From Plantago major (taxonomy: Eukaryota; Streptophyta; Magnoliopsida; Lamiales; Plantaginaceae), in NCBI GenBank assembly GCA_026545765.1, contig CM048842.1, positions 48,617,431 through 48,681,430 on the forward strand: a stretch of DNA of 64,000 nt, given 5' to 3'. The notes beneath the pieces were generated by a model. That model made no database searches, was not told the origin of the DNA, and saw only the letters and a program-made list of their open reading frames with translations. Of the stretch, positions 62,461-64,000 are shown piece after piece; the first letter of the stretch is position 1; each line of letters starts with the position of its first letter. A program made the translations under genes and the position numbers.

Positions 62461-62670
62461 CTTCCTTCGTCCCAGATTCAATTACCCGCGGGCCGGAACA
62501 CAAGTTTTAAGAAAAAAGTGAATAAAATACGAGAGATGGTAATAAAGTAATAAATGGATTGAATAAAGTATGATAGATAGTGAATAAAATATGAGATAGA
62601 TTTTCGATTTAAGTAGGAGATAGATTTTCGCTTAAAGGGGTGGGAAGTTTAAATTGGAACGTACTAAAAT
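62461..62670. mobile_element. Stowaway-like MITE relative (decayed)
   Basis: It starts near CTTCCTTCGTCCC and shares CCCGCGGGCC...ACACAAGTTTTAAG and GTGAATAAAATA words with the MITEs at 27763 and 31696. The right end is eroded. Confidence 0.6.
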
Positions 62671-62767
62671 GGAACAAATCATACATTTACAAAAACTACA
62701 ATTTGTCAATCATAAACGAATTATTAAACTGCAAAACTAGACGATTTAGAACCAACTATCCTAACTC

Positions 62768-63495
62768 GGGTGGGCGCGGGACGGGTGCGGGATAAATTCG
62801 GGATTAAACTTCGGGTACCCGATAATTCGGGTTTGATTTTATTCATCCCAATCCCGACCCTATTTCTAGTGGGTACCCGCTAAAGATCGAGTCGGGATCG
62901 GGCTACCCTATCGGGTAATTATTTTATATATGTATTAATTTTATTTTATAAGTAGTTATCTTGAAGTAATTTTTTAAAAGAATAAAAGTTAGATCTATTA
63001 AAATATATCATTATGTTGAAACATGTATATAGTTGATGGCTCATTACACGGGTCAAACTCAGCAAAACATTGTGGAAAATATATAAAGCTTTCTCCCATG
63101 AATCTATTGATGAACATCTTCCTATATGAAAATTAATTCAACATTCAGTTTAGAGATACAAATTACTATGTGCTAGTATAGAATTATGGACAGATTTTAT
63201 ACAGCGTAATGGGAGATATCTCTAGTAAATACGGAATGTATATATTCACAGCATGGGATCATAATTTGATATTATGCATCAATATAAAAATCATTCCTTA
63301 ATTAATAGTTATATGTTCGAGTACCCATCGAGTTTCAGGAATAAATATTTTATTCCCAATCCCGACCCGTAAACTCGATAAAAGTTTTAGGAATTTACTT
63401 TGCGGGTACCCGATCCCAAAATACCCGACCCTATCGGAATTTTATACAATAGGGTCGGGACGGGATCGGGATTACCCGAACCCTTTTCCCACCCT
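62768..63495. mobile_element. Foldback (long inverted repeat) element
   Basis: The left arm (62768-62930) and right arm (63315-63495) are inverted copies rich in GGGTACCCG, TCGGGAT and CCCGACCC words, ending GGGTGGGC and TTCCCACCCT. The central 400 bases are AT-rich and non-coding. Ends of this kind occur in hAT-related MITEs, but no 8-bp target duplication could be confirmed. Confidence 0.65.
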
Positions 63496-63680
63496 ACACA
63501 CATAGTAAAACCTCAAGTAATTGAGATCACACTCAATTCAATTGCCAAGACTAAGTTCTAGTATAGCCTGCTGAAACGCAAGCGTACACAACTAAACTTC
63601 TAAGTTACAATTCGTTCAAAAAGTATGTCGGGCAAGAAAAACCTCCTTGAATACACACACTATATAATACACACACAAGT

Positions 63681-63916
63681 AAATCTTCTGAGAGACGGTC
63701 TCTAGATAATTTATCAAAATACGAACCTATATTGTAAAGAAAATCATCGATGTTATTAATCAAAACACCTATATTTTAACATTTGTATTTTTTCATACTA
63801 CACCAATGTTTATTTCGTAAACAACATAGATGTTTTGATTAATAACATGAATGATTTTATCGATAACATAAACCGTCTTTAGATAAGTTATCTATAAACC
63901 GTCTCTTATGAGATTT
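63681..63916. mobile_element. Foldback MITE
   Basis: The arms AAATCTTCTGAGAGACGGTC and (complement) AAATCTCATAAGAGACGGTT form an almost full-length hairpin, with the turn near 63800 (CATACTACACCAATG). Both arms share TTATTAATCAAAACA and TAGATAA. It has no coding capacity. A half copy lies near 13216. Confidence 0.75.
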
Positions 63917-64000
63917 TGGGATAACACACATATATAAATACATACATACAAGTAAGTGGGAACTGCATCTCTTCCTTTTTTTTTCAAGTCTAAAAGATCT

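Overview
This window is nuclear DNA from a flowering plant. The evidence is GT-AG introns, AT-rich spacers, CACTA and Ty1/copia transposons, Stowaway-type MITEs and plant-only gene families. The protein sequences look like those of an asterid, perhaps Lamiales, but that placement is inference.

Three genes look complete. An anthocyanidin synthase gene (ANS/LDOX, 42600-43920, minus, two exons) makes anthocyanidins in flavonoid biosynthesis. A DUF1191 membrane-protein gene (56351-57274, plus, one exon) follows. A STAY-GREEN magnesium dechelatase gene (58174-59875, minus, four exons) starts chlorophyll breakdown. On the left are two copies of most of a YTHDC1-type m6A-reader gene (4795-8521 and 18123-21762, both minus). 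From memory, LDOX, DUF1191, STAY-GREEN and YTH genes also cluster at two related places on Arabidopsis chromosome 4, so this appears to be an old syntenic block loosened by transposons.

Layout. 1-2887: right part of an internally deleted CACTA element. 2888-4300: probable gypsy remnant and AT-rich DNA. 4310-10000: YTH copy 1, with a separate first exon resembling a COMPASS Shg1/BOD1 gene upstream in the same orientation. 10442-11420: a MITE and a copia LTR fragment. 13380-16230: an unusual repeat region built from GAGAACATAG/GAGATCATAG words in both orientations. 16329-17060: degenerate 107-bp tandem repeats. 17595-21830: YTH copy 2. 24823-32142: a 3.4-3.5 kb direct duplication carrying two exons of an unrecognised gene, damaged differently in each copy. 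32157-34670: copia remnant on the minus strand. 35311-42110: a whole Ty1/copia element with 5-bp target duplication and several stops. 42600-43920: ANS. 44291-52486: a Stowaway-like MITE split by a 7.9-kb CACTA element. 52490-63935: DUF1191 and STAY-GREEN genes, then several small inverted-repeat elements.

The genes do not form an operon-like unit. The most biologically suggestive feature is the tight flanking of ANS by transposons: the CACTA end lies 568 bp upstream of the ANS start codon, and the copia 3' LTR ends about 490 bp beyond its stop codon, pointing towards it. The YTH duplication shows one copy with an intact downstream reading frame and one with a lost splice donor. I found no defence, CRISPR or phage-like system, which is as expected for plant DNA.
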